A stretch of DNA of 64,000 bases from an uncultured Methylopila sp. (GTDB lineage Bacteria > Pseudomonadota > Alphaproteobacteria > Rhizobiales > Methylopilaceae): contig CABHPB010000148.1 in assembly GCA_902168115.1 (NCBI GenBank), positions 1 to 64,000 on the forward strand, written 5' to 3'. Positions 16,871-26,055 of this stretch are shown in pieces. The position numbers were made by a program, and so were the translations under genes. The notes below the pieces were generated by a model. That model was given only the letters and a program-made list of their open reading frames with translations. It did no database searches and had not been told where the DNA came from. Position 1 is the stretch's first letter. Each line of letters opens with the position of its first letter.

Positions 16871-17710
16871 TCAGCCAGCCTCGCCGCGCGAACAGCCCGG
16901 CTCGATCCACTCCACCGCCAGCTTGGCGAGGATCGTCAGCAGCGCGATGCCGGCTAGCACGGTCGCGGCGGCGAAGGCCCCGGCGGCGTTGTAGTCCTGA
17001 TAGAGCAGCTCGATCTGCAGCGGCAGCGTGTTGGTGACGCCGCGGATCGAGCCGGAGACGACCGAGACCGCGCCGAACTCGCCCATGACGCGCGCGTTCG
17101 TGAGCACGACGCCGTAGAGCAGCGCCCAGCGGACGTTCGGCAGGGTGACGCTCCAGAGCGTGCGCCAGCCCGAGGCGCCGAGCGAGATCGCCGCCTCCTC
17201 CTCGTGGGTTCCCTGCGCCTGCATCAGCGGCAGGATTTCTCTCGCGACGAAGGGGGCGGTGACGAACAGGCTCGCCAGCACGATCGCCGGATAGGCGAAC
17301 ATCACCTTGATCCCGGCGTCCTGCAGCATCGGGCCGAACCAGCCCTGCGCCCCGTAGACGAACAGATAGGCGACGCCCGCGACGATCGGCGAGATCGAGA
17401 ACGGGAGCTCGACCAGCGCCGTCAGGAGGCCCTTGCCGCGGAATTCGAACTTCGCGATGGCGTAGGCGGCGGCGATACCGAAGGCGGTGTTGATCGGCAC
17501 CGCGAGCAGCGCGGTCGCGACGGTGAGCCAGATCGCGTGGCGCGTGTCGGGGGTGGACAGGTTGGCCAGGTAGGTGGTCAGGCCGAGCTTCAGCGCCTCG
17601 TAGAAGATCACGGCGAGAGGGCCGATGATCACGACCAGGGTGGCAAGGGTGACCAAGGAGATGATCACCGTCTTCGCGACGGGCCCGTCGCCGATCCGCG
17701 CGCGAGCCAT
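16871..17710 (-). CDS. cysW: Sulfate ABC transporter permease CysW
   Basis: A 279-residue inner-membrane protein with six predicted helices and the ABC-permease EAA loop (EEEAAISLGASGWRTLWSVTLP). The segments LVELPFSISPIVAGVAYLFVYG and VVLTNARVMGEFGAVSVVSG are typical of CysW. It forms the translocation channel with CysT, taking sulfate or thiosulfate delivered by the binding protein. The ATG overlaps the cysT stop (TGATG); a GTG one codon upstream is an alternative. No cysA ATPase follows, so the ATPase must be supplied from elsewhere. Confidence 0.93.
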   Translation of the reverse strand: MARARIGDGPVAKTVIISLVTLATLVVIIGPLAVIFYEALKLGLTTYLANLSTPDTRHAIWLTVATALLAVPINTAFGIAAAYAIAKFEFRGKGLLTALVELPFSISPIVAGVAYLFVYGAQGWFGPMLQDAGIKVMFAYPAIVLASLFVTAPFVAREILPLMQAQGTHEEEAAISLGASGWRTLWSVTLPNVRWALLYGVVLTNARVMGEFGAVSVVSGSIRGVTNTLPLQIELLYQDYNAAGAFAAATVLAGIALLTILAKLAVEWIEPGCSRGEAG

Positions 17711-18534
17711 CACTCGCCGTCCCGCATGTAGCGCAGGTGCCAGAGCTGGATGGCGTTGACGATCAGCAGCATGGTGAAGGCGGCCGCCAGCATCACCACG
17801 GCGATCGCCGCGGCGCTCTGGTAGTCGTATTCCTCGAGCCGGATGAAGACGAGAAGCGCAGCGATTTCAGTGCGGAAGGGCTGGTTGCCGGCGATGAAGA
17901 CGACGGCGCCGAACTCCCCGAGCGAGCGCGCGAAGGCGAGGCTGCAGCCGGCGAGGAAGGCCGGGAAGATCGCGGGGAAGACGACGCTGGCGAAGGTTCT
18001 GACGGGCCCGGCGCCAAGCGTCGCTGCGGCCTCCTCGGTCTCCTCCGACAGATCCTCCAGCACCGGCTGCACCGACCGGACGACGAAGGGAACCGAGGTG
18101 AACGCCATCGCGGCCATGATTCCGAGCGGCGCATACGCGACTTTTATCCCAAGCGGATCAAGCAGTTGGCCGTACCATCCATTGGCCGCGAACAGCGCCG
18201 TCAGCGCGACGCCCGCGACCGCCGTCGGCAGCGCGAACGGCACGTCGACCAGCGCGTCGAGCACCCGCTTTCCCGGGAACTCGTAGCGCGCCAGCACCCA
18301 AGCGAGCGCGAGCCCGAACACCGCGTTGAACGCCGTCGCCCCGAGCGCCGAAAGCCCCGTGATCCTGAAAGAGGCGAGCGCGCGCGGGCTCGTCACGACC
18401 GCCAGGAACTGGGCCCAGCCGAGCCCCGCCGACTGCCAGACGAGCGCCGTCAGCGGCAGCAGCACGATCACGCCGAGATAGGCGAGGGTGCAGCCGAGAG
18501 CGAGGCGGAATCCGGGAAGAACGGTGCGGGACAT
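17710..18534 (-). CDS. cysT: Sulfate ABC transporter permease CysT (CysU)
   Basis: A 274-residue membrane subunit with about six helices. The family features are ALVDVPFALPTAVAGVALTALF, the EAA loop ETEEAAATLGAGPVRTFASVVFPAI and ARSLGEFGAVVFIAGN. The ATG at 18534 is preferred over a TTG at 18546. It overlaps cysW by one base. The gap to the binding-protein gene upstream is 236 bases and full of palindromic repeats, wider than usual within this operon, so the mRNA may be processed there or the permeases may have lower expression. Confidence 0.93.
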   Translation of the reverse strand: MSRTVLPGFRLALGCTLAYLGVIVLLPLTALVWQSAGLGWAQFLAVVTSPRALASFRITGLSALGATAFNAVFGLALAWVLARYEFPGKRVLDALVDVPFALPTAVAGVALTALFAANGWYGQLLDPLGIKVAYAPLGIMAAMAFTSVPFVVRSVQPVLEDLSEETEEAAATLGAGPVRTFASVVFPAIFPAFLAGCSLAFARSLGEFGAVVFIAGNQPFRTEIAALLVFIRLEEYDYQSAAAIAVVMLAAAFTMLLIVNAIQLWHLRYMRDGE

Positions 18535-18552
18535 GCGGGGCTTCAAACAGGC

Positions 18553-18766
18553 GTCGTCCCGGACGACGCGTCAGCGCCGAGCCGGGACCGTGTTCAGGTT
18601 CAGGCCTTATACGGAGAGAGATCCGAGATCGCGACCCTGACAATCTTGTCCCGGTCTTGAGCCGGGACCCAGACGCGCTCGGTTGGCTGAGTAGCGCAGG
18701 CGACCGGGGCCAGTCGAAACGAGCATCCGTCGTGGTTCTGGGTCCCGGCTCAAGGCCGGGACAAGG
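18553..18766. repeat. Cluster of family A palindromic repeats between sbp and cysT
   Basis: Three elements occupy nearly the whole gap. At 18556-18588, GTCCCGG and CCGGGAC flank a 19-base loop. At 18646-18670 and 18740-18766, two copies lie in inverted orientation: a 29-bp arm that includes CCCGGCTCAAG is repeated with one mismatch across about 65 bases. The arrangement could fold as a long cruciform-like RNA hairpin within the sbp-cysT transcript. Confidence 0.75.
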
Positions 18767-18770
18767 GCGC

Positions 18771-19787
18771 CTACCGGCCCGCGAACACCTGGTCGAGCTT
18801 GCCGCCGGACGAGAAGTGGACCTCGTTGGCCTTCTTCCAGCCGCCGAAGACGTCGTCGACCTTCAGCAGTTCGACCTTGGGGAAGCGGTCCTTGTTGGCG
18901 AGCATGGTCTGCTCGTCGCGCACCCGGTTGTTGAAGGAGGCGATGATCTGCTGGCCTTCGCCCGAATAGAGGAAGTTCAGGTAGTCGGTCGCGATCCTGG
19001 TCGAGCCGCGGCGCGCCGCGACCTTCTCCACGACGGCGACCGGGAACTCCGCGAGCAGGCTGACCGGCGGCACCACGACGTCGACCTTGTCCGCGCCGTA
19101 CTCTTTCTTCACCGCCGCCGTCTCGGCCTCGAAGGTGACCAGCACGTCGCCGATCTGACGCTCCACGAAGGTCGTGGTCGAGCCGCGGCCGCCGGTGTCG
19201 AACACCGGCACATTCTCCAGCAGCTTCTTGACGAAGGCGTCGGCCTTGGCCTCGTCGCCATTGTTGACCCTCAGCGCGTAGGCGTAGGCCGCGAGATAGG
19301 TGTAGCGGGCGTTGCCCGAGGTCTTCGGGTTCGGGAACACGACCTTCACGTCGTCGCGGATCAGGTCGTCCCAGTTCTTGACGTTCTTGGGGTTGCCGGC
19401 GCGCACCACGAAGGCGGGCAGCGAGTAGTAGGGCGAGGCGTCGTTCGGAAAGCGCTTCTTCCAGTCGGCGGCGACGAAGCCGCCCTTGTCGACCAGCGTC
19501 TGGACGTCGAGCTCCTGGTTGAAGGTGACGACGTCGGCCTCGAGCCCTTCGAGAATCGCGCGGGCCTGCTTGGAGGTGCCGGCGTGGCTCTGGTTGACCG
19601 TGAGCTCCTTGCCGGTCTTGGCCTTGACCTGCTCGGAATAGGCCTTGTCGACCGCGGCGTAGAGCTCGCGGCCGATGTCGTAGGAGACGTTGAGGATCGT
19701 GTTCGGCTCCTGCGCGGCGGCGGGAACGGTCGTCAGCGCGGCGAGGCCGAAGGCGAGGGCGGCGCGGCGCAGGAAATGGGCTTGCAT
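18771..19787 (-). CDS. sbp: Sulfate-binding periplasmic protein
   Basis: A 338-residue periplasmic protein with a signal peptide ending AAA-QEP (about residue 26). The sulfate-binding family pattern is clear: NVSYDIGRELY, NQSHAGTSKQARAI, GLEADVVTFNQELDV, NPKTSGNARYTYLAAYAYAL and DTGGRGSTTTF. It captures sulfate (or thiosulfate) for the CysTW channel. The ATG at 19787 has GGAGCG upstream; longer in-frame extensions lack a signal-like start. It is divergent from trpF across an AT-rich gap with a perfect palindrome. Confidence 0.93.
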   Translation of the reverse strand: MQAHFLRRAALAFGLAALTTVPAAAQEPNTILNVSYDIGRELYAAVDKAYSEQVKAKTGKELTVNQSHAGTSKQARAILEGLEADVVTFNQELDVQTLVDKGGFVAADWKKRFPNDASPYYSLPAFVVRAGNPKNVKNWDDLIRDDVKVVFPNPKTSGNARYTYLAAYAYALRVNNGDEAKADAFVKKLLENVPVFDTGGRGSTTTFVERQIGDVLVTFEAETAAVKKEYGADKVDVVVPPVSLLAEFPVAVVEKVAARRGSTRIATDYLNFLYSGEGQQIIASFNNRVRDEQTMLANKDRFPKVELLKVDDVFGGWKKANEVHFSSGGKLDQVFAGR

Positions 19788-19874
19788 GGGTAGGCGCTCC
19801 GGAAAGCCGGGCGCTCGCCCGGCCACGCCGTTGTCTAGTCTCCCGCGTCCCGAAACGCAACGAACCACATCTCA

Positions 19875-19886
19875 AAATACGTATTT
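19875..19886. promoter_or_regulatory. AT-rich palindrome in the sbp-trpF divergent gap
   Basis: AAATACGTATTT is a perfect 12-bp palindrome in the only AT-rich stretch between sbp and trpF, 88 bases before the sbp ATG. A dimeric regulator of sulfur genes is a reasonable guess; no known consensus is matched with confidence. Confidence 0.45.
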
Positions 19887-19980
19887 GTGTAAATAAACGA
19901 AACTAGGCTGTGTAATTGGCGATGGACGCCTGGCGCCCCACATGTCATTCGGTCGTCATCTTACGCCGGGGGCCAATCGC

Positions 19981-20622
19981 GTGACCATCGAAGTCAAGAT
20001 CTGCGGCCTTTCGACGGAGGCGACGCTCGACGCGGCGCTTGGCGCCGGCGCGGATATCGTCGGGCTCGTGTCCTTCCCCAAGAGCCCGCGGCACGTCGCG
20101 CCGGAACAGGCGGCGACGCTCGCCGAGCGCGCGCGTGGCAAGTCCCGCGTGGCGCTCCTGACGGTCGACGCCGACGACGCGTTGATGGCCGATCTCGTCT
20201 CCGCCGTCGCGCCCGACATACTCCAGCTCCACGGCGCCGAGCCGGCGCAGCGGATCGAGCGGCTGAGGACGCTCTACGGCCGCGAAATCTGGAAGGCCGT
20301 TCCGATTTCCGTCGCGGACGATCTCGCCGCCGCCGAGCCCTACTGGGAGACGGCGGACCGCGTGCTGTTCGACGCCAAGCCGCCGAAGGGGGCCATGCTT
20401 CCGGGGGGCAACGGCGTCGCCTTCGACTGGAACCTGATCGCCGGCCTTGACCCCAAGCGCCGCTTCGTGCTTTCCGGGGGTCTCACGCCTGAGACCGTAG
20501 GAGATGCGGTCAGGGCGACCCGCGCGCCGGCCGTCGACGTCTCGTCAGGGGTCGAAAGCGCGCCGGGGATCAAGGAGCCGGACCTGATCGCGGCGTTCGT
20601 CCGCGCGGCCCGCTCCGCCTGA
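19981..20622 (+). CDS. trpF: Phosphoribosylanthranilate isomerase
   Basis: A 213-residue TIM-barrel enzyme that converts N-(5'-phosphoribosyl)-anthranilate to the carboxyphenylamino-deoxyribulose phosphate in tryptophan synthesis. The catalytic cysteine is in VKICGLS near the N-terminus; the general acid aspartate is in VLFDAKPP; phosphate-binding segments are VLSGGLTPE and [12 protein letters not shown]. The GTG at 19981 gives the standard VTIEVKICG start after GGGGG; an upstream ATG at 19942 would add 13 residues. It is the first gene of trpF-trpB-trpA-accD-folC. Confidence 0.94.
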   Translation: MTIEVKICGLSTEATLDAALGAGADIVGLVSFPKSPRHVAPEQAATLAERARGKSRVALLTVDADDALMADLVSAVAPDILQLHGAEPAQRIERLRTLYGREIWKAVPISVADDLAAAEPYWETADRVLFDAKPPKGAMLPGGNGVAFDWNLIAGLDPKRRFVLSGGLTPETVGDAVRATRAPAVDVSSGVESAPGIKEPDLIAAFVRAARSA

Positions 20623-20642
20623 GCCTTGAGGAAAGTCGACCC

Positions 20643-21860
20643 GTGACGGCCCAGCCGCAGCTGAACTCGTTCCGCACCGGGCCCGACGAGCGTGGCCGCT
20701 TCGGCATCTTCGGCGGCCGCTTCGTCGCCGAGACGCTGATGCCGCTGATCCTCGATCTCGAGGAGGCCTATGAGGACGCGCGGAAGGACCCGGCCTTCAA
20801 GGCCGAGATGGAGTCTTACCGCACGCACTACATCGGCCGACCGAGCCCGCTCTACTTCGCGGAGCGGCTGACCGAGCATCTCGGCGGCGCGAAGGTGTAC
20901 CTCAAGCGCGAGGAGCTGAACCACACCGGCTCCCACAAGGTGAACAACGTGCTCGGCCAGATCCTGCTGGCCAAGCGCATGGGCAAGAAGCGCATCATCG
21001 CCGAGACGGGCGCGGGCCAGCACGGCGTCGCGACCGCCACCCTCTGCGCGCGCTTCGGGCTCGAATGCATCGTCTTCATGGGCGCGGTCGACGTCGCCCG
21101 GCAGGCCCCGAACGTGTTCCGCATGAAGATGCTGGGCGCCGAGGTGGTGCCGGTGCAGTCCGGCGCTAAGACGCTGAAGGACGCCATGAACGAGGCGCTG
21201 CGCGACTGGGTGACCAATGTCGCGACGACCTTCTACTGCATCGGCACGGTCGCCGGCCCGCACCCCTACCCGGCGATGGTGCGCGACTTCCAGTCGGTAA
21301 TCGGCGACGAGACGAAGGCGCAGATGCTGGAGATGGAGGGGCGGCTCCCCGACAGCCTGTTCGCCTGCGTCGGCGGCGGCTCCAACGCCATGGGTCTGTT
21401 TCACCCGTTCCTCGACGACAAGGAGGTCGAGATCTACGGCGTCGAGGCGGCCGGCTTCGGCCTCTCCAACCTCAACGCGGCCTCGATCGCGGGCGGGCGT
21501 CCGGGCGTGCTGCACGGCAACCGCACCTACCTGCTGATGGACGGCGACGGGCAGATCGAGGAGGGCCATTCGATCTCGGCCGGGCTCGACTATCCCGGCA
21601 TCGGCCCGGAGCACGCCTGGCTGAACGACATCGGCCGCGTGACCTATCTGTCCGCGACCGACGACGAGGCCGTCGAGGCGTTCCAGGTCCTGTCGAAGCT
21701 CGAGGGCATCATCCCGGCGCTTGAGAGCGCCCACGCCATCGCCAAGGTGCTGGAGCACGCGCCGGCCAAGCCGAAAGACCACCTGATGGTCGTCAACCTG
21801 TCGGGCCGCGGCGACAAGGACGTGCCCCAGATGGCCGAACGGCTGGGGACGAGCCTGTGA
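20643..21860 (+). CDS. trpB: Tryptophan synthase beta subunit
   Basis: A 405-residue PLP enzyme that joins indole and serine. The PLP lysine is in [14 protein letters not shown], the phosphate-binding glycine loop in [10 protein letters not shown], and [19 protein letters not shown] is the active-site loop with the catalytic glutamate. Starts with GTG after AGGAAAG, giving [18 protein letters not shown]. The last four bases overlap trpA, as expected for subunits of one alpha2-beta2 complex with an internal indole tunnel. Confidence 0.97.
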   Translation: MTAQPQLNSFRTGPDERGRFGIFGGRFVAETLMPLILDLEEAYEDARKDPAFKAEMESYRTHYIGRPSPLYFAERLTEHLGGAKVYLKREELNHTGSHKVNNVLGQILLAKRMGKKRIIAETGAGQHGVATATLCARFGLECIVFMGAVDVARQAPNVFRMKMLGAEVVPVQSGAKTLKDAMNEALRDWVTNVATTFYCIGTVAGPHPYPAMVRDFQSVIGDETKAQMLEMEGRLPDSLFACVGGGSNAMGLFHPFLDDKEVEIYGVEAAGFGLSNLNAASIAGGRPGVLHGNRTYLLMDGDGQIEEGHSISAGLDYPGIGPEHAWLNDIGRVTYLSATDDEAVEAFQVLSKLEGIIPALESAHAIAKVLEHAPAKPKDHLMVVNLSGRGDKDVPQMAERLGTSL

Positions 21861-22690
21861 CCGCCCGCATCGACGCCCGCTTCAGGCTCGCCGCCTCCGA
21901 GAACCGCGCCGCGCTCGTGACCTTCGTCACGGCCGGCGATCCGGACCACGCGACCTCGCTCGAGATCGTCCGGGCGCTGCCGGGGGCGGGCGCCGACGTG
22001 ATCGAGCTCGGCATGCCCTTCACCGACCCGATGGCCGACGGTCCGGCGATCCAAGCCGCGGGCCTGCGCGCGCTGAAGGGCGGGGAGACGCTGCACAAGA
22101 CGCTCGACCTCGTGCGTGAGTTTCGCAAGAGTGACGACGCAACGCCGATCGTCCTGATGGGCTACTACAACCCGATCTACATCTATGGCGTCGACGCCTT
22201 CCTGGCCGATGCGAAGGGGGCGGGCGCCGACGGGCTGATCGTCGTCGACCTGCCGCCGGAGGAGGACGAGGAGCTGTGCATCCCGGCGCTTGCCGCCGGG
22301 CTCGCCTTCGTGCGCCTCGCGACGCCGACCACGGATGACGCGCGGCTGCCGGCGGTGCTGAAGAACACGGCAGGCTTCGTCTATTACGTCTCGATCGCGG
22401 GCGTCACGGGCGCCGCGACGCCGGACTTCAACGTCGTCTCGTCGGCCGTCGCGCGCCTGAAGAAGCACACGAGCCTTCCGATCGCGGTCGGTTTCGGCGT
22501 GAAGACGCCCGAGCACGCGGCGGCGATCGCGGCAGGCGCGGACGGCGTCGTCGTCGGCTCGGCGCTGGTCGACGCCGTCAAAAGCTCGCTCGACGGCGAG
22601 GGCCGCGCCACTCCAAAGACCGTGTCCGCCGTGACCGATCTCGTGTCCGCGCTCGCCGCGGGCGTTCGCCGCGGCCGCGCGGCGGCTTGA
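21857..22690 (+). CDS. trpA: Tryptophan synthase alpha subunit
   Basis: A 277-residue TIM-barrel protein that cleaves indole-3-glycerol phosphate and passes indole to TrpB. The catalytic glutamate lies in [19 protein letters not shown] and the catalytic aspartate in IVVDLPPEE. The phosphate-binding loop is [11 protein letters not shown] with VVGSALVD. Starts at a GTG overlapping the trpB stop (GTGA). accD follows after 34 bases, the standard alphaproteobacterial link between tryptophan and fatty-acid genes. Confidence 0.97.
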   Translation: MTARIDARFRLAASENRAALVTFVTAGDPDHATSLEIVRALPGAGADVIELGMPFTDPMADGPAIQAAGLRALKGGETLHKTLDLVREFRKSDDATPIVLMGYYNPIYIYGVDAFLADAKGAGADGLIVVDLPPEEDEELCIPALAAGLAFVRLATPTTDDARLPAVLKNTAGFVYYVSIAGVTGAATPDFNVVSSAVARLKKHTSLPIAVGFGVKTPEHAAAIAAGADGVVVGSALVDAVKSSLDGEGRATPKTVSAVTDLVSALAAGVRRGRAAA

Positions 22691-22724
22691 CGATCGCGCA
22701 TTCGGGAGCGAAGGCTCACCCCCC

Positions 22725-23645
22725 ATGAACTGGCTCGTCAACGTCGTCCGCCCGAAGATCAATTCGCTGTGGGAGCGCAAGGCCGCGCCCGCGGCCGAAA
22801 ACCTCTGGATCAAGTGTCCGGAGACCGGCCAGCTCGTCTTCCACAAGGACGTCGAGGCCAACGACTGGGTGATCCCCGGCTCCGGCTATCACCTCCGGAT
22901 GGGCGCGAACCAGCGCCTCGCCGCGACGCTGGACCCCGGCTACCAGGAGATCGCGCTCCCCGAGGTCGCGCAGGATCCGCTCAAGTTCCGCGACGAAAAG
23001 AAATACGCCGACCGCCTGAAGGACGCCCGCGCCAAGACCTCGATGCAGGATGCGGTGAAGGTCGCGACCGGGACGATCGACGGCGCGCCGGTCACGGTCG
23101 TCGTGCAGGACTTCGAGTTCATGGGCGGCTCGCTCGGCATGGCTGCGGGCGAGGCGATCGTGAAGGGCCTTGAGACCGCGGCCGAGCGCGGCACGCCGCT
23201 CATCCTGTTCGCGGCCTCCGGCGGCGCGCGCATGCAGGAGGGCATCCTGTCGCTGATGCAGATGCCGCGCACGACCGTCGCGGTGCAGATGCTTCGCGAG
23301 GCGAGGAAGCCCTACATCGTCGTCCTGACCAACCCGACGACCGGCGGCGTCACCGCCTCCTACGCCATGCTCGGCGACATCCACATCGCCGAGCCCGGCG
23401 CGCTGATCGGCTTCGCCGGCCCGCGCGTCATCGAGCAGACCATCCGCGAGAAGCTGCCGGCGGGCTTCCAGCGGTCCGAATACCTCAAGGACCACGGCAT
23501 GGTCGACATGGTGGTGCATCGCAAGGACATGCGCGCCACCCTCGGCCGGATCTGCCGCCTGCTCGCCTCCAAGCCGCGCTCTCAGCGCCTCCCGTCGCCG
23601 GATCCCGCCTCCAACGAGGCGGAGGCCGCGCTCGCCCACGCGTGA
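22725..23645 (+). CDS. accD: Acetyl-CoA carboxylase carboxyltransferase beta subunit
   Basis: A 306-residue subunit that, with AccA, transfers carboxyl from biotin to acetyl-CoA. The core has [65 protein letters not shown] and [11 protein letters not shown]. The N-terminal region corresponding to the zinc ribbon of the E. coli protein reads [20 protein letters not shown] and has only one of the four zinc cysteines, as in other rhizobial AccD proteins. The stop overlaps folC. Confidence 0.96.
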   Translation: MNWLVNVVRPKINSLWERKAAPAAENLWIKCPETGQLVFHKDVEANDWVIPGSGYHLRMGANQRLAATLDPGYQEIALPEVAQDPLKFRDEKKYADRLKDARAKTSMQDAVKVATGTIDGAPVTVVVQDFEFMGGSLGMAAGEAIVKGLETAAERGTPLILFAASGGARMQEGILSLMQMPRTTVAVQMLREARKPYIVVLTNPTTGGVTASYAMLGDIHIAEPGALIGFAGPRVIEQTIREKLPAGFQRSEYLKDHGMVDMVVHRKDMRATLGRICRLLASKPRSQRLPSPDPASNEAEAALAHA

Positions 23646-24979
23646 GCGCGCTTCCCGACCGCGGTCCCGACATGCGCCAGAGCGACGCCTATCTGGAGCG
23701 ATTCCTCGCGCTCCATCCGAAAGAGATCGACCTCTCGCTCGGCCGCATCGAACGGCTGCTGGGCGAGCTCGGCGATCCGCACAAGGCGATGCCGCCTTGC
23801 GTCCAGATCGCCGGCACCAACGGCAAGGGTTCGACCACTGCGTTCCTGAGGGCGATGCTCGAGGCCGCCGGCAAGCGCGTCCACGTCTACACCTCGCCGC
23901 ATCTCGTGCGCTTCCACGAGCGCATCCGGCTCGGCGGCAGGTTCGTAGACGAGGACCGGCTGGCGGCGACCTTCGAGGAGGTCGAGCGGGTCAACGGCGG
24001 CCGCGCCATCACGCTGTTCGAGATCACGACGGCGGCCGCGATGATGCTGTTCGCGCGCGAGCCGGCCGACGTGCTGCTGCTCGAGGTCGGGCTCGGCGGC
24101 CGCTACGACGCGACCAACGTCGTCGAGAAGCCAATCGCGAGCGTGATCACGCCGGTCAGCCTCGATCACCAGAAGTTTCTGGGCGACGACATCTCTGCCA
24201 TCGCTCACGAGAAGGCCGGCATCCTGAAGGCGCTGACGCCGGCCGTGATCTCCCGGCAGGACCCCGACGCGCTCGCCGCGATCGAGCGCGAGGCCGCGCG
24301 CGTCGGCGCGCCGCTCATCGTGTCGGGACAGGACTGGCAGGCGCGCGAGGAGCGCGGACGGCTCGTCTTCGAGGACGGCGACGGCCTGCTCGACCTTCCG
24401 CTGCCGCGTCTCGTCGGCCGCCACCAGATCGAGAACGCCGGCGCCGCCGTCGCGGCGCTGCGCGCGACGCCCGCGCTTGCGACGCCCGTCGCGGCCATCG
24501 AGCAGGGCCTCGGCCTGGTCGACTGGCCGGCGCGCATGCAGCGCCTCGCCTCGGGCCGCCTGCCGGAGCTGCTGCCGGCGGGCTCCGAGCTCTGGCTCGA
24601 CGGCGGCCACAATCCGGACGGCGGCCGCGCCATCGCCTCCACGCTCGCCGAGCTCGACGAACGGTCGTCGAAGCCGATCGTGCTCGTGGTCGGCATGCTG
24701 AACACCAAGGATTCGGACGGCTTCCTCGAAGCCTTCGCGGGCCTGGCCGGGCGGGTCTACGGCGTGCCGATCCGCTCGTCCGCCGCCGCGCGCACGCCCG
24801 ACGAGGTGGTCTCGGCCGCCGAGCGCGCAGGGCTCGCGGCCGAGACGAGCGATTCGATCGAGGAGGCGCTCGGCAAGATCTCGCGCGCCGCCGGACCGAC
24901 CCCGCCGCGTGTGCTGATCACCGGCTCGCTCTACCTTGGCGGCGAGGCGCTCGCCGCGAACGGCACGCCGCCGGGCTAA
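23642..24979 (+). CDS. folC: Bifunctional folylpolyglutamate / dihydrofolate synthase
   Basis: A 445-residue Mur-ligase-like ATPase that adds glutamate to folates. The P-loop is in [15 protein letters not shown], followed by [14 protein letters not shown] with the folate-site omega loop, [28 protein letters not shown] and the C-terminal [13 protein letters not shown]. Start GTG 23642 overlaps the accD stop; an ATG ten codons later (23672) is a possible alternative. It ends convergently, 4 bases from the Bug-type receptor gene. Confidence 0.94.
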   Translation: MSALPDRGPDMRQSDAYLERFLALHPKEIDLSLGRIERLLGELGDPHKAMPPCVQIAGTNGKGSTTAFLRAMLEAAGKRVHVYTSPHLVRFHERIRLGGRFVDEDRLAATFEEVERVNGGRAITLFEITTAAAMMLFAREPADVLLLEVGLGGRYDATNVVEKPIASVITPVSLDHQKFLGDDISAIAHEKAGILKALTPAVISRQDPDALAAIEREAARVGAPLIVSGQDWQAREERGRLVFEDGDGLLDLPLPRLVGRHQIENAGAAVAALRATPALATPVAAIEQGLGLVDWPARMQRLASGRLPELLPAGSELWLDGGHNPDGGRAIASTLAELDERSSKPIVLVVGMLNTKDSDGFLEAFAGLAGRVYGVPIRSSAAARTPDEVVSAAERAGLAAETSDSIEEALGKISRAAGPTPPRVLITGSLYLGGEALAANGTPPG

Positions 24980-24983
24980 AGGC

Positions 24984-25970
24984 TCACTCGGTCGAGAGCT
25001 TCGCTTCGGCGATCAGCCTGCCCCATTTCTGCGCCTCGCTCGCCTGCAGCGCCTTGGCCTCCTCGATCGAGGAGCCGATCGGCGTGAAGCCGAGCTCGGC
25101 GAGCCTGCCCGCGACCGCCTGCGACTTCACCCCGGCTGCGACGACGCCGTTGAGCCTGGCGACGACCTCGTCCGGCGTCTTCACTGGGGCGAGAAGCGGG
25201 TACCAGCCGTCGAGCTCGTAGCCCGCGACGCCGTCCTCCGCGACGGTCGGCAGGTTTTCCCAGCCCTTCGCGCGGGTCTTGCCCGTCGTCGCCAGCGCGA
25301 CGACGCGGCCGTCGTCCACCAGCTTGCGGGCGACGAGCGGGCTGATGAAGCTCATGTCGATCCGGCCGGCGATCAGGTCGACGACCACCTCGCTCGTACC
25401 CTTGTAGGGAATGTGGGCGATCTCGGCGCCGGCCATGCTCTTGAACAGCTCGCCGCCGAGATGGAGCGTCGTTCCGACGCCGGACGAGCCGTAGCTCAGC
25501 GCGCCGGGCTTCGATTTCGCGAGCGCGACGAGGTCCTTGACGGACTTCGCCTCGAAATCCTTGCGCACGGCGAGGATCGAGGGGCCGCCTGTGACGTTCG
25601 AGACCGGCCGCAGGTCCTCGACGCGGTAGGGCGACTGGCGCTGGAGCAGCGGCTGGGTGACGAAGCTGACGCCGGACGGCAGGACCAGCGTGTAGCCGTC
25701 GGGCTCGGCCCGCGCCGTGGTGCTGACGCCGAGCGCGCCGCCGGCGCCGGGGCGATTCTCGACGATCGCCTGCGAGCCGAAGGCGTCGCTCAGGATCTGG
25801 CCGACGAGGCGCCCGATGATGTCGTTGGGGCCGCCCGGCGGAAACGGCACGACGACGGTGACATTGCGCTCGGGATAGGCGGCGAGGGCCGGCCGGACCG
25901 ACGCCGCGAGCGCGCCGCCGGCCGCGAGAGCCAGAGCCTCCCGTCGCGAGAAACCACGGACATCGGTCAC
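24984..25970 (-). CDS. Orphan Bug/TctC-type periplasmic solute receptor
   Basis: A 328-residue periplasmic protein of the tripartite tricarboxylate transporter (Bug) receptor family. A twin-arginine-like signal (FSRREALALAAGG) leads to a cleavage after ALA. The mature part has VTVVVPFPPGGPNDIIGRL, ENRPGAGGALG, YGSSGVGTTLHLGGELF and HIPYKGTSEVVVDLIAGRIDM, the usual ligand-cleft elements for carboxylates. No TctA or TctB membrane subunit is nearby, as often for these expanded receptors, so partner and ligand are unknown. With the next gene it interrupts the usual folC-trxA neighbourhood. Confidence 0.88.
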   Translation of the reverse strand: MTDVRGFSRREALALAAGGALAASVRPALAAYPERNVTVVVPFPPGGPNDIIGRLVGQILSDAFGSQAIVENRPGAGGALGVSTTARAEPDGYTLVLPSGVSFVTQPLLQRQSPYRVEDLRPVSNVTGGPSILAVRKDFEAKSVKDLVALAKSKPGALSYGSSGVGTTLHLGGELFKSMAGAEIAHIPYKGTSEVVVDLIAGRIDMSFISPLVARKLVDDGRVVALATTGKTRAKGWENLPTVAEDGVAGYELDGWYPLLAPVKTPDEVVARLNGVVAAGVKSQAVAGRLAELGFTPIGSSIEEAKALQASEAQKWGRLIAEAKLSTE

Positions 25971-26055
25971 GCCGGCCTCCTGGGATGTCAGACTGAACTA
26001 TCCCAAGGTCTAGGGCGCTGCGCCGCCTGTGCGAGGGGCGCGGGTGCGCCTGCGT

